In this document: piece after piece, positions 42,031 through 50,973 of the stretch
Layout of the letters: each line of letters opens with the position of its first letter
Position numbering within the stretch: the stretch's first letter is position 1
Origin: Parapusillimonas sp013416435
GTDB taxonomy: Bacteria > Pseudomonadota > Gammaproteobacteria > Burkholderiales > Burkholderiaceae_B
DNA length: 64,000 bases
Direction of reading: 5' to 3'
NCBI RefSeq assembly: GCF_052180245.1
Contig: NZ_CP197474.1
Location: 3,658,001 to 3,722,000 of the forward strand
Notes under the pieces: generated by a model
Told to the model about the DNA's origin: nothing
Seen by the model: the letters and a program-made list of their open reading frames with translations, nothing else
Database searches by the model: none
Position numbers and translations under genes: made by a program

Positions 42031-42984
42031 ATGAGCAAGCAATTTGCATCCCATGCCGACCTCGAAGACAAGGTCGTCTCGTTCGAAAAACTGTCGGACA
42101 ACGCCTATGCCTACACGGCGGAAGGCGATCCCAACACCGGCATCATCGTCGGCGACGACGCCGTGATGGTGATCGACACCCAGGCCACGCCCATCATGGC
42201 CCAGGACGTCATCAAGCGGGTGCGCGAAGTTACCGACAAGCCCATCAAATACATCCTGCTGTCGCACTATCACGCCGTGCGCGTCCTGGGTGCATCCGCC
42301 TATAACGCCCAGGAAATCATTGCCAGCCGCGACACCTACGACCTCATCGTCGAGCGCGGCGAACAGGACAAGGCCAGCGAAATCGGTCGCTTTCCACGGC
42401 TGTTCCGCAACGTCGAGTCCGTGCCTCCGGGCCTGACCTGGCCCACCATCACCTTCGACGGCGAAATGACGGTCGACCTGGGCAATCTCGAAGTCCATAT
42501 CATGCAGGTGGGCCGCGGCCACACCAAGGGCGACACCATTGCGTGGCTGCCCGAGCAGCGCATCCTGTTCGCGGGCGACCTGGTCGAATATCAATCCACG
42601 CCCTATGCCGGCGACTGCTATTTCCGCGAATGGCCCCTCACCCTGGACACCCTGGCAGAGTTCAAGGCCGAAAAGATGGTGCCGGGCCGCGGGCCGGCGC
42701 TGAAGTCCGCCGATGAAGTCCGCAAGGGCCTGGCCGGCACGCGCGCCTTCCTGACCGACCTGTATTCCAGCGTGAACTCGGGCGTGGCCGAAGGCAAGGA
42801 CCTGAAGACCATCTACCGCGAGACCTACGACTTCATGAAGCCTCGCTATTCGGACTGGGTCATCTTCGATCACTGCATGCCCTTCGACGTCTCGCGCGCC
42901 TACGATGAAGCCACCGGCTACGACGATCCCCGCATCTGGACGGCCGAGCGCGACATCGAAATGTGGAAGCAGCTCGAAGGCTGA
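42031..42984 (+). CDS. Metallo-beta-lactamase-fold protein with altered metal motif
   Basis: A 317-residue MBL-fold protein that opens the homogentisate operon. The usual HxHxDH metal motif reads HYHAVR here (His79, His81, then Val83 and Arg84), so the Asp and third His are missing. A later GRGHTKGD segment and FAGDLVEY supply the other expected ligand positions. The ATG at 42031 has GGAGG 8-12 bases upstream. Function is unknown; its place upstream of the hydroxylase suggests a role in aromatic ring metabolism or detoxification. Confidence 0.82.
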   Translation: MSKQFASHADLEDKVVSFEKLSDNAYAYTAEGDPNTGIIVGDDAVMVIDTQATPIMAQDVIKRVREVTDKPIKYILLSHYHAVRVLGASAYNAQEIIASRDTYDLIVERGEQDKASEIGRFPRLFRNVESVPPGLTWPTITFDGEMTVDLGNLEVHIMQVGRGHTKGDTIAWLPEQRILFAGDLVEYQSTPYAGDCYFREWPLTLDTLAEFKAEKMVPGRGPALKSADEVRKGLAGTRAFLTDLYSSVNSGVAEGKDLKTIYRETYDFMKPRYSDWVIFDHCMPFDVSRAYDEATGYDDPRIWTAERDIEMWKQLEG

Positions 42985-43017
42985 CGCGTCGATGTGGTCG
43001 GACCAATGGGGTCGGAT

Positions 43018-43047
43018 GGGGTCGGACCCCGTACGGGGTCCGACCCC
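43018..43047. repeat. Palindromic repeat I (single copy, inside operon)
   Basis: GGGGTCGGACCC and GGGTCCGACCCC arms with centre CGTACG: both arms carry a change at the same paired position relative to the family consensus, so pairing is kept. It lies between the MBL gene and the FAD hydroxylase in the same operon, ending 14 bases before the hydroxylase ribosome site. Confidence 0.95.
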
Positions 43048-43069
43048 TCAAGATACAGAGGAGTAAAAG

Positions 43070-44752
43070 GTGGAAGAGACGAACTACCAGACTCTGGAGC
43101 TCGCCTATGCGCCGCCTCCGGCTCAGCCGGAGGCGCACCGGCCGGTTGTCATCGTCGGCGCCGGTCCCGTCGGCATGACGATGGCGCTCGACCTGGCTCG
43201 GCGCGGCATGCCTGTGCTGGTCCTGGATGACGACAACAAATTGTCCGCGGGCTCGCGCGCGATCTGCTTCGCCAAGCGCACGCTGGACATCTGGGACCGC
43301 CTGGACGTGGGCGAACGCATGCTGCAGAAAGGCGTCTCCTGGAATGTCGGCCGCGTGTTCTTCAAGGACGAGGAAGTCTGGCGTTTCGATCTTCTTCCCG
43401 AACAAGGCCATCGCCGTCCCGCCTTCATCAACCTGCAGCAATATTATTGCGAAGGCTATCTGTATGAAGCGGCGGCCGCCCATCCCCATATCGAGCTGCG
43501 CTGGAAGCACAAGGTGGCAAGCGTCGAACAGCGCGTAGCGGGTGTGGCGATCACGGTGGAGACACCCGACGGTGCCTATTCGCTGACGGCGGATTGGCTG
43601 ATTGCTTGCGATGGCGCGCGTTCGCCCGTACGCAAGATGATGGGGCAGGAAAGCCATGGCCGGATCTTCCGCGATCGCTTCCTGATCGCCGACATCAAGA
43701 TGGAGGCCGATTACCCGACGGAGCGCTGGTTCTGGTTCGATCCGCCCTTCCATCCCAATCAGTCCGTGCTGCTGCACAGCCAGCCCGACAATGTCTGGCG
43801 CATCGATTTCCAGCTTGGCTGGGATGCGGATCCGGCCGAAGAGGTCAAACCCGAAAACGTTGAGCCGCGCATACGCGCGCTGCTTGGGGACGACGTCAAG
43901 TTCCAGCTCGAATGGGTAAGCGTCTATACCTTCGCCTGCGAGCGCATGGACGAATTCCGTCACGGACGCGTGGTCTTCGCCGGCGATTCCGCCCACCGCG
44001 TATCGCCGTTCGGCGCGCGCGGCGCGAACAGCGGCGTGCAGGACGCCGACAACCTGGGCTGGAAGCTGGCGCTCGTGCATCGCGGCCTGGCGCCGGAAAG
44101 CCTCATCGATACTTACCGCGACGAGCGCGAACTGGCGGCCGATGAAAACATCCTGAACTCCTCGCGTTCGACCGACTTCATCACCCCCAAGAGCGAGATC
44201 AGCCTGCTGTTCCGGAACATGACGCTCGAATTGGCCAAAGAGCATCCCTTCGCCCGCACACTCGTGAACAGCGGACGGCTGTCCACGCCCACTTTCTATA
44301 CCCGATCGCGCCTCAACACACCCGACGTCTACGCTTTCGACAAGCATCTGCCGCTGGGCGCCGTGGCGCCCGACGGCCCCGTCACGGCCGACGGCGAGCG
44401 CGGCTGGTGGCTGGCCCAACTGGACGGCCGCTTCGTCGTGGCGGTCATGTGCAATACACATCTGCCCACGGCCGCTGCGCTCGAAGAACTGCGCTCGCTG
44501 CAGGATCATCCTGTTGGCGTGAAGGTCGTGCTGGTCCTGTCGCCCGCGCTGGCGCAAAGCGCGCCCAAAGGCTTCGCCTGGGTCGAGGACCACGAAATGG
44601 TCGTCACCCGCCGCTACGATGCGCTGGACAGCGCCTGCTATCTGATACGCCCCGATCAGCACATCGCCGCGCGCTGGCGTTCGATTTCCCTGCCGGCCAT
44701 CCTAGACTCACTGAACCGCGCCATAGACGCTGCATCCGGGAGCGCATCATGA
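43070..44752 (+). CDS. FAD-dependent aromatic hydroxylase (probable 3-hydroxyphenylacetate 6-hydroxylase)
   Basis: A 560-residue class A flavin monooxygenase. The FAD motif VIVGAGPVGMTMALDLARRG is near residues 24-43, the second FAD motif GDSAHRVSPFGARGANSGVQD is near 305, and a thioredoxin-like C-terminal domain follows. The GTG start has AGAGGAG 7 bases upstream. Known 3-hydroxyphenylacetate 6-hydroxylases (MhaA of Pseudomonas putida) are of this size, need a very small partner protein, and produce homogentisate. Here a 79-residue gene overlaps it and hmgA follows, so that reaction is the best guess; assignment is inference. Confidence 0.8.
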   Translation: MEETNYQTLELAYAPPPAQPEAHRPVVIVGAGPVGMTMALDLARRGMPVLVLDDDNKLSAGSRAICFAKRTLDIWDRLDVGERMLQKGVSWNVGRVFFKDEEVWRFDLLPEQGHRRPAFINLQQYYCEGYLYEAAAAHPHIELRWKHKVASVEQRVAGVAITVETPDGAYSLTADWLIACDGARSPVRKMMGQESHGRIFRDRFLIADIKMEADYPTERWFWFDPPFHPNQSVLLHSQPDNVWRIDFQLGWDADPAEEVKPENVEPRIRALLGDDVKFQLEWVSVYTFACERMDEFRHGRVVFAGDSAHRVSPFGARGANSGVQDADNLGWKLALVHRGLAPESLIDTYRDERELAADENILNSSRSTDFITPKSEISLLFRNMTLELAKEHPFARTLVNSGRLSTPTFYTRSRLNTPDVYAFDKHLPLGAVAPDGPVTADGERGWWLAQLDGRFVVAVMCNTHLPTAAALEELRSLQDHPVGVKVVLVLSPALAQSAPKGFAWVEDHEMVVTRRYDALDSACYLIRPDQHIAARWRSISLPAILDSLNRAIDAASGSAS

Positions 44753-44988
44753 CCCGCAACCGCCTGAACTCCCAACCGAACTTTCCCGTGCCGGACGATT
44801 TCTACGAACGCCTCATCGAAGCGCATCGCGATCTCAGCACGGCGCAAAGCCATGCCATGAATGCGGCACTGGTGCTGCTGCTTTCCAACCACATTGGCGA
44901 TCTCGACGTCGTCTCCGACGCCCTGGACAAGGCGCGTGCTTCCGTCCAGTCCCTGGCTGACGCCATTCTTCCACAGGAACCACCATGA
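44749..44988 (+). CDS. DUF2783 small protein (possible MhaB-like partner)
   Basis: A 79-residue acidic helical protein (FYERLIEAHRDLSTAQSHAMNAALVLLLSNHIGD). It matches the DUF2783 family, which accompanies flavin hydroxylases in aromatic operons. It overlaps the hydroxylase stop by 4 bases (ATGA) and the hmgA start by 4 bases, so translation of the three is coupled. In the known 3-hydroxyphenylacetate hydroxylase a similarly small protein (MhaB) couples the flavoprotein to its substrate; an equivalent role here is inference. Confidence 0.8.
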   Translation: MTRNRLNSQPNFPVPDDFYERLIEAHRDLSTAQSHAMNAALVLLLSNHIGDLDVVSDALDKARASVQSLADAILPQEPP

Positions 44989-46286
44989 GCGAACTCAAGT
45001 ACCAATCCGGTTTCGGCAATCACTGCGCCACGGAAGCGCTGCCCGGCGCCTTGCCCGAGGGCCGGAATTCCCCACAGGTCTGCCCTTACGGTCTCTACGC
45101 CGAGCAACTGTCCGGCACGGCGTTCACGGTTGCCCGCGCGGAAAGTCGCCGGTCCTGGCTGTACCGTATCCGGCCGACCGCCCTGCAGGGCGCGTTCGAG
45201 CGCTTCGACGGCATCAAGGGCTGGACCAACACCTTCGGCAACGGTCCGGTCACACCCAACCGCCTGCGCTGGAATCCGCTCGACATCCCCACGGCGCCCA
45301 CGGACTTCCTCGAAGGCATGCACACCTGGGCGGGCAACGGGCATTGCGACGACCAGATCGGCGTCAGCATCAACCTGTACGCTGCCAACCGTTCCATGAA
45401 GAATCGCATCTTCTACAACGCCGACGCAGAGATGATGTTCGTGCCGCAGCAAGGGCGCTTGCGCCTGGCCACCGAGCTCGGGCTCATGGACGTCATCCCC
45501 ATGGAAATCGCCGTCATCCCGCGCGGCGTACGCTTTCGCGTCGAACTCCTGGACGCCGACGCCCGTGGCTATGTGCTGGAAAATTTCGGCGCGCCCATGC
45601 GCCTGCCGGAACTCGGCCCGATCGGCTCGAACGGCATGGCCAATGCCCGCGACTTTGAAACTCCGGTCGCCTGGTATGAAGACATCGAAGGCGAGCACGA
45701 ACTCATCGCCAAGTTCACAGGCGGCTTTTGGCGCACCGTGCTCCAGCATTCGCCGCTGGACGTCGTCGCCTGGCACGGCACCCATGCGCCCTACAAATAT
45801 GATCTGCGCAAATACAACGCCATCGGATCCATCAGCTTCGATCACCCCGATCCTTGCATCTTCACCGTCCTGACCTCGCCTTCCGACACTCCGGGCGCAG
45901 CCAACATGGACTTCGCCATTTTTCCGCCGCGCATCCTGGCCATGGAGAACACGTTCCGGCCACCCTGGTTCCACCGCAATATCGCGGGCGAGTTCATGGG
46001 CCTGATCCATGGCGAGTACGACGCGAAGGCCGAAGGCTTCACGCCGGGCGGCGCCAGCCTGCACAACTGCATGACGCCTCACGGCCCGGACGCAGGCACC
46101 TTCGAGAAGGCGTCATCCGCGGACCTCAGCCAACCTGCCTACATTCGCGACACCATGGCGTTCATGTTCGAGACGCGGCGCATCATCCGGCCGACCGATG
46201 CGGCCATGTCGGCCAGCACGCTGCAAAGCAACTATGATGCGGTATGGTCGGATCTGAAGAAGCACTTCAATCCTAACAAGCCCTAA
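44985..46286 (+). CDS. hmgA: Homogentisate 1,2-dioxygenase
   Basis: A 433-residue iron dioxygenase that opens the ring of homogentisate to maleylacetoacetate. It shows the family segments GFGNHCATEALPGALPEGRNSPQ at the N terminus, HGTHAPYKYDLRKYN near residue 262, and MGLIHGEYDAKAEGFTPGGASLHNCMTPHGPD near 340-370 with the iron-binding histidines. Full length. It overlaps the DUF2783 gene by 4 bases. A palindromic repeat and fahA follow. Confidence 0.96.
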   Translation: MSELKYQSGFGNHCATEALPGALPEGRNSPQVCPYGLYAEQLSGTAFTVARAESRRSWLYRIRPTALQGAFERFDGIKGWTNTFGNGPVTPNRLRWNPLDIPTAPTDFLEGMHTWAGNGHCDDQIGVSINLYAANRSMKNRIFYNADAEMMFVPQQGRLRLATELGLMDVIPMEIAVIPRGVRFRVELLDADARGYVLENFGAPMRLPELGPIGSNGMANARDFETPVAWYEDIEGEHELIAKFTGGFWRTVLQHSPLDVVAWHGTHAPYKYDLRKYNAIGSISFDHPDPCIFTVLTSPSDTPGAANMDFAIFPPRILAMENTFRPPWFHRNIAGEFMGLIHGEYDAKAEGFTPGGASLHNCMTPHGPDAGTFEKASSADLSQPAYIRDTMAFMFETRRIIRPTDAAMSASTLQSNYDAVWSDLKKHFNPNKP

Positions 46287-46300
46287 CGTCAGGGGTTCAT

Positions 46301-46330
46301 GGGGTCAGACCCCGTACGGGGTCTGACCCC
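46301..46330. repeat. Palindromic repeat J (single copy, inside operon)
   Basis: A perfect consensus copy (centre CGTACG) between hmgA and fahA, 14 bases after the hmgA stop and 26 bases before the fahA start. If such copies were strong terminators, fahA would be poorly expressed, so this copy is a useful test of function. Confidence 0.97.
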
Positions 46331-46356
46331 GCCTCCGGCATCAACAGGACCAGTAC

Positions 46357-47676
46357 ATGTCTTATCTGAATGAAACCCATGACCCGGCGCTCCAAAGCTG
46401 GGTCGCTTCCGCCAATGTCGCCGACAACGGCTTCCCCATTCAAAACCTGCCGTTCGGCGTATTCCGGCCGACCGGCGCCGCCGAAGGCTTCCGCCCCGGC
46501 GTCGCCATCGGTGATTCGGTGCTGGACCTGGATGGGCTGGCAAGGCAGGAGCCATGGTCGGGCAAGGCGGCCGCAGCGTTGGCCGCTTGCAAATCGGACA
46601 AGCTGAACAGCCTCATGGCGCTCGATCCCGCGCACTGGTCCGCACTGCGCCTCGAACTATCGCGGGCGCTGCGCGCCGGCTCCGCCCTGCAGGCTCGGAT
46701 CGAGCCCTTGCTCCACAAGCTGGCCAACGTCGAACTGACGCTGCCCGCGCACATCGGCGACTACACGGACTTCTACATTTCCGTGCATCACGCCACGGCG
46801 GTCGGCAAACAGTTCCGTCCCGACAATCCCCTGCTTCCCAACTACAAATGGGTGCCCATCGGCTATCACGGCCGCGCGTCCAGTATCGGCGTTTCGGGCC
46901 AGGCATTCCCTCGCCCTGTGGGCCAGACCCGTCCTTCGACGGAAGGCGGCCAGCCCAATTTCGGCCCCTGCCAGCGCCTGGACTACGAGCTCGAACTGGG
47001 CATCTTTGTGGGACAAGGCAATACGCAGGGCGACCGCGTGGCCATCGGGCAGGCCGAATCCAATGTCTTCGGGCTCTGCATTCTGAACGACTGGTCGGCG
47101 CGCGATCTGCAGGCCTGGGAATATCAGCCCCTGGGGCCCTTCCTGGCCAAGAATTTCGCCAGCACGATCTCGCCCTGGATCGTCACGCTGGAGGCCCTGG
47201 CTCCTTTCCGCGTGGCGTTCGAACGCGATGCGGCCGATCCCCAGCCTTTGCCTTATCTCACTTCGCCGGAAAACCAGGCCTCGGGCGCATTCGACGTCCA
47301 GCTCCAGGTCCTGCTCAGCACCGAAAAATCCCGCGCGCAAGGGGCGGCTCCCGCTCTCCTGTCCAGCAGCAATTTCAAGGACGCCTACTGGAGCGTCGCG
47401 CAGCTGATCACCCATCACACGGTCAACGGCTGCAACCTGCAGCCCGGCGACCTCCTGGGCACCGGTACGCTGTCGGGACCGGAAAAGGGCCAGGAAGGTT
47501 CGCTGCTGGAAATCAATGGCGGCGGAAAGCATCCGGTTCAATTGCCGTGGGGCGAAGAACGCAATTTCCTGGAAGACAACGACGAGGTCGTCCTCCGCGC
47601 GGCATGCCGCAAGGAAGGCTATCCGACCATCAGCTTCGGGGAAAGCGCGGGCAGGGTGCTGCCCGCGAAGAGTTGA
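46357..47676 (+). CDS. fahA: Fumarylacetoacetase
   Basis: A 439-residue hydrolase that splits fumarylacetoacetate to fumarate and acetoacetate, the last step of the homogentisate route. Segments visible are IGDYTDFYISVHHATAVGKQFRPDNPLLPNYKWVPIGYHGR near residues 130-172, FGPCQRLDYELELGIFVG near 203-220, and NDWSARDLQAWEYQPLGPFLAKNF near 245. The maleylacetoacetate isomerase that should act between HmgA and FahA is not in the window. The stop lies directly before repeat cluster K. Confidence 0.95.
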   Translation: MSYLNETHDPALQSWVASANVADNGFPIQNLPFGVFRPTGAAEGFRPGVAIGDSVLDLDGLARQEPWSGKAAAALAACKSDKLNSLMALDPAHWSALRLELSRALRAGSALQARIEPLLHKLANVELTLPAHIGDYTDFYISVHHATAVGKQFRPDNPLLPNYKWVPIGYHGRASSIGVSGQAFPRPVGQTRPSTEGGQPNFGPCQRLDYELELGIFVGQGNTQGDRVAIGQAESNVFGLCILNDWSARDLQAWEYQPLGPFLAKNFASTISPWIVTLEALAPFRVAFERDAADPQPLPYLTSPENQASGAFDVQLQVLLSTEKSRAQGAAPALLSSSNFKDAYWSVAQLITHHTVNGCNLQPGDLLGTGTLSGPEKGQEGSLLEINGGGKHPVQLPWGEERNFLEDNDEVVLRAACRKEGYPTISFGESAGRVLPAKS

Positions 47677-47880
47677 GGGGTCAGACCCGCAGGGGGTCTG
47701 ACCCCCTGCTGAAGCGACGATGCCCTTCGGGAAAGGGGTCAGACCCCGTACGGGGTCTGACCCCAATGCTTAGTCGACGATGACCTTTGACGGGGGTCAG
47801 ACCCCGTGCGGGGTCTGACCCCAATGCTTAATCGACGACGGCCTTTGATGGGGGTCAGACCCCATGCGGGGTCTGACCCC
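47677..47880. repeat. Palindromic repeat cluster K (4 copies, exact 58-bp period)
   Basis: Copies begin at 47677, 47735, 47793 and 47851, each 58 bases after the last. The 28-base spacers are related to each other: the second and third share CAATGCTTA and CGACGA blocks in register, the first is more distant. The palindromes have centres GCAGG, CGTACG, CGTGCG and CATGCG. It is a true tandem array of palindrome plus spacer. It lies between the convergent ends of fahA and the FAD-linked dehydrogenase gene. Confidence 0.97.
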
Positions 47881-49291
47881 TTGCCAGCACCTTGCCCGGA
47901 TTCATCAGCCCTTGCGGATCCAGCGCGTCCTTGATGCGCCGCATCAGCGCCATTTCGACCGGATCCTTGTAGCGAGGCAGGACATCGCGCTTCAGTTGCC
48001 CCACCCCATGCTCCGCGCTGATCGAACCATGGAAGCGATGCACGCTGTCGTGCACGACGTCGTAGACATCGGACTGCCGGGACAGCAGCTCTTCCTCGGT
48101 GTAGGCCTCGCCCCGCGCCACGTTGTAGTGCAGGTTGCCGTCGCCCAGATGACCGAAGATCACATTCCGGATGCCGGGGAATTTTTCCTGCAAGGCGGCA
48201 TTGGTGGATTCGACGAATTCCGCCATGCGCGACACGGGAATCGACACATCGTGCTTGATGCTTTTGCCGAACTCCTTTTCGGACAGCGGGATGCTTTCGC
48301 GCAAATGCCATAACGCCCGGCTCTGGGTGATGTTCTCGGCGATCACCGCATCCTTGGCGAGGCCCGCCTCGAGCATCTCGCCCACCACCGCCTCGAAGCG
48401 CTCGCGGGCATGATCGGCGCTTTCGCTGTCGGACAGCTCCAGCAGCGCATACCAGGGCAAGACGGCGGCAGCGCCCTCGAAGGGGATGCGCTGCTGCGGA
48501 TAGCACTTGACGACGCCTTGCAGGCAATCGCCCGCGATGAGCTCGAAGCCGGTCAGCGCCGCCCCGAAGCCATTACGTGCCAGCGACAGCGCCGCCACGG
48601 CGTCCTTGACGGATTCCAGCGCGATCAAGGCCGTGCATGACGCGACCGGCAAGGGATACAGCTTGACGGTGGCGGCGGTGATGATGCCCAACGTGCCTTC
48701 GCTGCCCACATACAGATTGCGCAAGTCGTAGCCGGTGTTGTCCTTGCGCAGCCCTTTCAGCCCGCGCATCACGTCGCCTTCGGCGGTGACGACTTCCAAG
48801 CCAAGCACCAGGTCCCTGGCGTTGCCGTAGCGCAGCACCTGCGTGCCGCCGGCATTGGTGGCCAGGTTGCCGCCTATGGTGCAGCTGCCCTCTGCCGCCA
48901 GGCTGAGCGGGAAAAGCCGCCCCGCCTCTCGGGCGGCCTGCTGCACGGCTTGAAGGATACAGCCGGCTTCGACCACCATCGTGTCATTGTCGGTATCGAT
49001 GCCGCGCACCCGATTCATTCGAACAAGCGAAATGACCACGGCCTTGCCGTCCGCGTCGGGCGTGGCGCCGCCGCACAAGCCCGTGTTCCCGCCTTGCGGC
49101 ACCATGGATATCTTGTTGGCGACGCACCAGCGCACCACCTGCGCGACCTCATCCGTCGTGCCGGGCCTGACGACCGCCAGCGCGGCGCCGCTGTAGCGGC
49201 CGCGCCAGTCGACCGTGTACGGCTCTGCATCCGCCCCCGTCAACACATGCTGCTTGCCCAGGATCCGAACCAGTTCATCTGTTTGACTCAT
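47855..49291 (-). CDS. FAD-linked oxidoreductase, glycolate/D-lactate dehydrogenase type
   Basis: A 478-residue enzyme of the GlcD/D-lactate dehydrogenase family. The PCMH-type FAD domain has MVPQGGNTGLCGGATPDADG near residue 58 and a typical TNAGGTQVLRYGNARDL segment near 135. The C-terminal FAD-oxidase domain ends with HLGDGNLHYN and STSAEHGVG-like residues (SISAEHGVGQLKRD). The start at 49291 (MSQTDELVRILGKQ) fits the family. The substrate is a 2-hydroxyacid, unproven. Its last residues, GQTPHGV, and the stop codon are inside a palindromic repeat. Confidence 0.85.
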   Translation of the reverse strand: MSQTDELVRILGKQHVLTGADAEPYTVDWRGRYSGAALAVVRPGTTDEVAQVVRWCVANKISMVPQGGNTGLCGGATPDADGKAVVISLVRMNRVRGIDTDNDTMVVEAGCILQAVQQAAREAGRLFPLSLAAEGSCTIGGNLATNAGGTQVLRYGNARDLVLGLEVVTAEGDVMRGLKGLRKDNTGYDLRNLYVGSEGTLGIITAATVKLYPLPVASCTALIALESVKDAVAALSLARNGFGAALTGFELIAGDCLQGVVKCYPQQRIPFEGAAAVLPWYALLELSDSESADHARERFEAVVGEMLEAGLAKDAVIAENITQSRALWHLRESIPLSEKEFGKSIKHDVSIPVSRMAEFVESTNAALQEKFPGIRNVIFGHLGDGNLHYNVARGEAYTEEELLSRQSDVYDVVHDSVHRFHGSISAEHGVGQLKRDVLPRYKDPVEMALMRRIKDALDPQGLMNPGKVLARGQTPHGV

Positions 49292-49425
49292 TGCGCGCCT
49301 TCCGAAAACCAATGTGGCGGCCATTTTAAAGCACAAGGCCGGCGCCCCATCGGCAGCCTTGCGGGCACTTCAACGCAGAATCCGGGATAATCCTGTTTAC
49401 AGGATGAATTCTTCAAGGACAGCCC

Positions 49426-50817
49426 GTGACGACAAGCAACTCCCTGCCTCCCGCCGTGTTCAAGGCCTACGACATTCGCGGCATCGTGCCGGATCAATTG
49501 AACCCCGACTTCGCCTATGTGCTGGGGCTTGCCTTGGCCCAGCGGGCCCGAGCCGAAGGCGTCGAAGCCATGGTCGTGGGCTACGATGGCCGCCACAGCA
49601 GTCCCGGCCTGTCGGAAGGGCTGCAGAAGGGCTTGCTGGCCGGCGGCATCGACACCATCGATCTGGGCATGGTCCCCACGCCCCTCGTATACTTTGCCGC
49701 GCACACGCAGCACACCGGGTCGGGTGTCGCCATCACCGGCAGCCACAACCCCCCCGCCTACAACGGTTTCAAGATGATGCTGGGCGGCAGGACATTGTTC
49801 GGCGACGGCATACAGCAGCTGCGCGCCATCATGGAAAACCTCGATCCCATCGACGGGATCGAACCAGGCCAGCGCCGCGAGCTGAATCTGCTGGACACCT
49901 ACGTACGGCACATCAGCGACACCATCAAGCTGGCGCGCCCCATGAAGATCGCCATCGACTGCGGCAATGGCGTGGGCGGCGTCGTCGCTCAGCGCCTGTA
50001 CGAATCGATGGGCTGCACGGTCGATCCGCTGTTCTGCGAGGTCGACGGGAACTTCCCCAACCACCATCCCGATCCGGCCGATCCCCACAACCTGCAGGAT
50101 CTGATCAAGCACGTGCAGGAAAGCGACTGCGAAATCGGCCTGGCCTTCGACGGCGACGCCGACCGCCTGGGCGTGGTCACCAAGTCGGGCGAAATCATCT
50201 GGCCGGATCGCCAACTGATCCTGTACGCGCGAGATGTCCTCAAACGCGAGCCCGGGGCCACCATCATCTTCGACGTCAAGTGCAGCCGCCACGTGGCGCG
50301 CGCCATCAAGCATGCGTCAGGCAGGCCCGTGATGTGGCAGACGGGGCACTCGATGATCAAAGCCAAGCTCGCCGAAACCGGCGCGCCGCTGGCCGGCGAA
50401 ATGAGCGGCCACATCTTCTTCAAGGAGCGCTGGTTCGGCTTCGATGACGGTCTTTACACCGGCGCCCGCCTGCTCGAAATCCTGTCCGAGCACGAAAACC
50501 CGTCCGAAATCCTGGAAGACCTTCCGCAGGACATCTCCACCCCTGAAATCAAGCTGGAAATGTCAGAAGGCCAGCCGCACGCACTGATCGAGCGCCTGCA
50601 AAAGGAAGGCAGTTTCCCGTCGGCCACCAGCATCAGCACCATCGACGGCGTACGCGCCGAATACGCCGACGGTTTCGGCCTGGCGCGGGCATCCAACACC
50701 ACGCCCGTCGTCGTCCTGCGCTTCGAAGGCGACAGCGCCGAAGACCTGGAGCGCATCAAGGCCGAGTTCCGCTCCGCCCTGACCGCCGTCGCGCCGGACA
50801 TCACCCTGCCTTTCTAG
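49426..50817 (+). CDS. Phosphomannomutase/phosphoglucomutase (AlgC/ManB type)
   Basis: A 463-residue alpha-D-phosphohexomutase. The phosphoserine loop TGSHNPPAYNGFKM is near residues 104-117, and the Mg-binding DGDADRLG is near 242-249. The sugar loop GEMSGHIFFKERW is near 325, and a C-terminal domain completes the family layout. It starts at GTG 49426. It supplies mannose-1-phosphate or glucose-1-phosphate for surface glycans and lies next to the polysaccharide cluster, on the opposite strand. Confidence 0.93.
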   Translation: MTTSNSLPPAVFKAYDIRGIVPDQLNPDFAYVLGLALAQRARAEGVEAMVVGYDGRHSSPGLSEGLQKGLLAGGIDTIDLGMVPTPLVYFAAHTQHTGSGVAITGSHNPPAYNGFKMMLGGRTLFGDGIQQLRAIMENLDPIDGIEPGQRRELNLLDTYVRHISDTIKLARPMKIAIDCGNGVGGVVAQRLYESMGCTVDPLFCEVDGNFPNHHPDPADPHNLQDLIKHVQESDCEIGLAFDGDADRLGVVTKSGEIIWPDRQLILYARDVLKREPGATIIFDVKCSRHVARAIKHASGRPVMWQTGHSMIKAKLAETGAPLAGEMSGHIFFKERWFGFDDGLYTGARLLEILSEHENPSEILEDLPQDISTPEIKLEMSEGQPHALIERLQKEGSFPSATSISTIDGVRAEYADGFGLARASNTTPVVVLRFEGDSAEDLERIKAEFRSALTAVAPDITLPF

Positions 50818-50823
50818 GTTCAA

Positions 50824-50973
50824 GGGGTCAGACCCCGGTGCTGTCGAAAGGGGTCAGGCCCCGGATGGGGTCTGACCACATTGCAACGAGACCTGGGGTC
50901 TGACCCTGTTGGGTCTGACCCCGCAGCAAGCATCCTAGACAGAGGGGTCAGACCCCGCATGGGGTCTGACCCC
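50824..50973. repeat. Palindromic repeat cluster L (3 copies and a half)
   Basis: A half element at 50824-50836, then copies at 50850-50877, 50895-50922 and 50944-50973 (the last near perfect, centre CGCATG). The cluster lies between the convergent mutase and double glycosyltransferase genes. The final copy codes for the last residues of the glycosyltransferase. Confidence 0.95.

Noticed and set aside
47677..47880. CRISPR array
   Set aside because: Repeats are regular, but the spacers are related to each other, the repeat is a full palindrome, there are only four units, and no cas gene is near.
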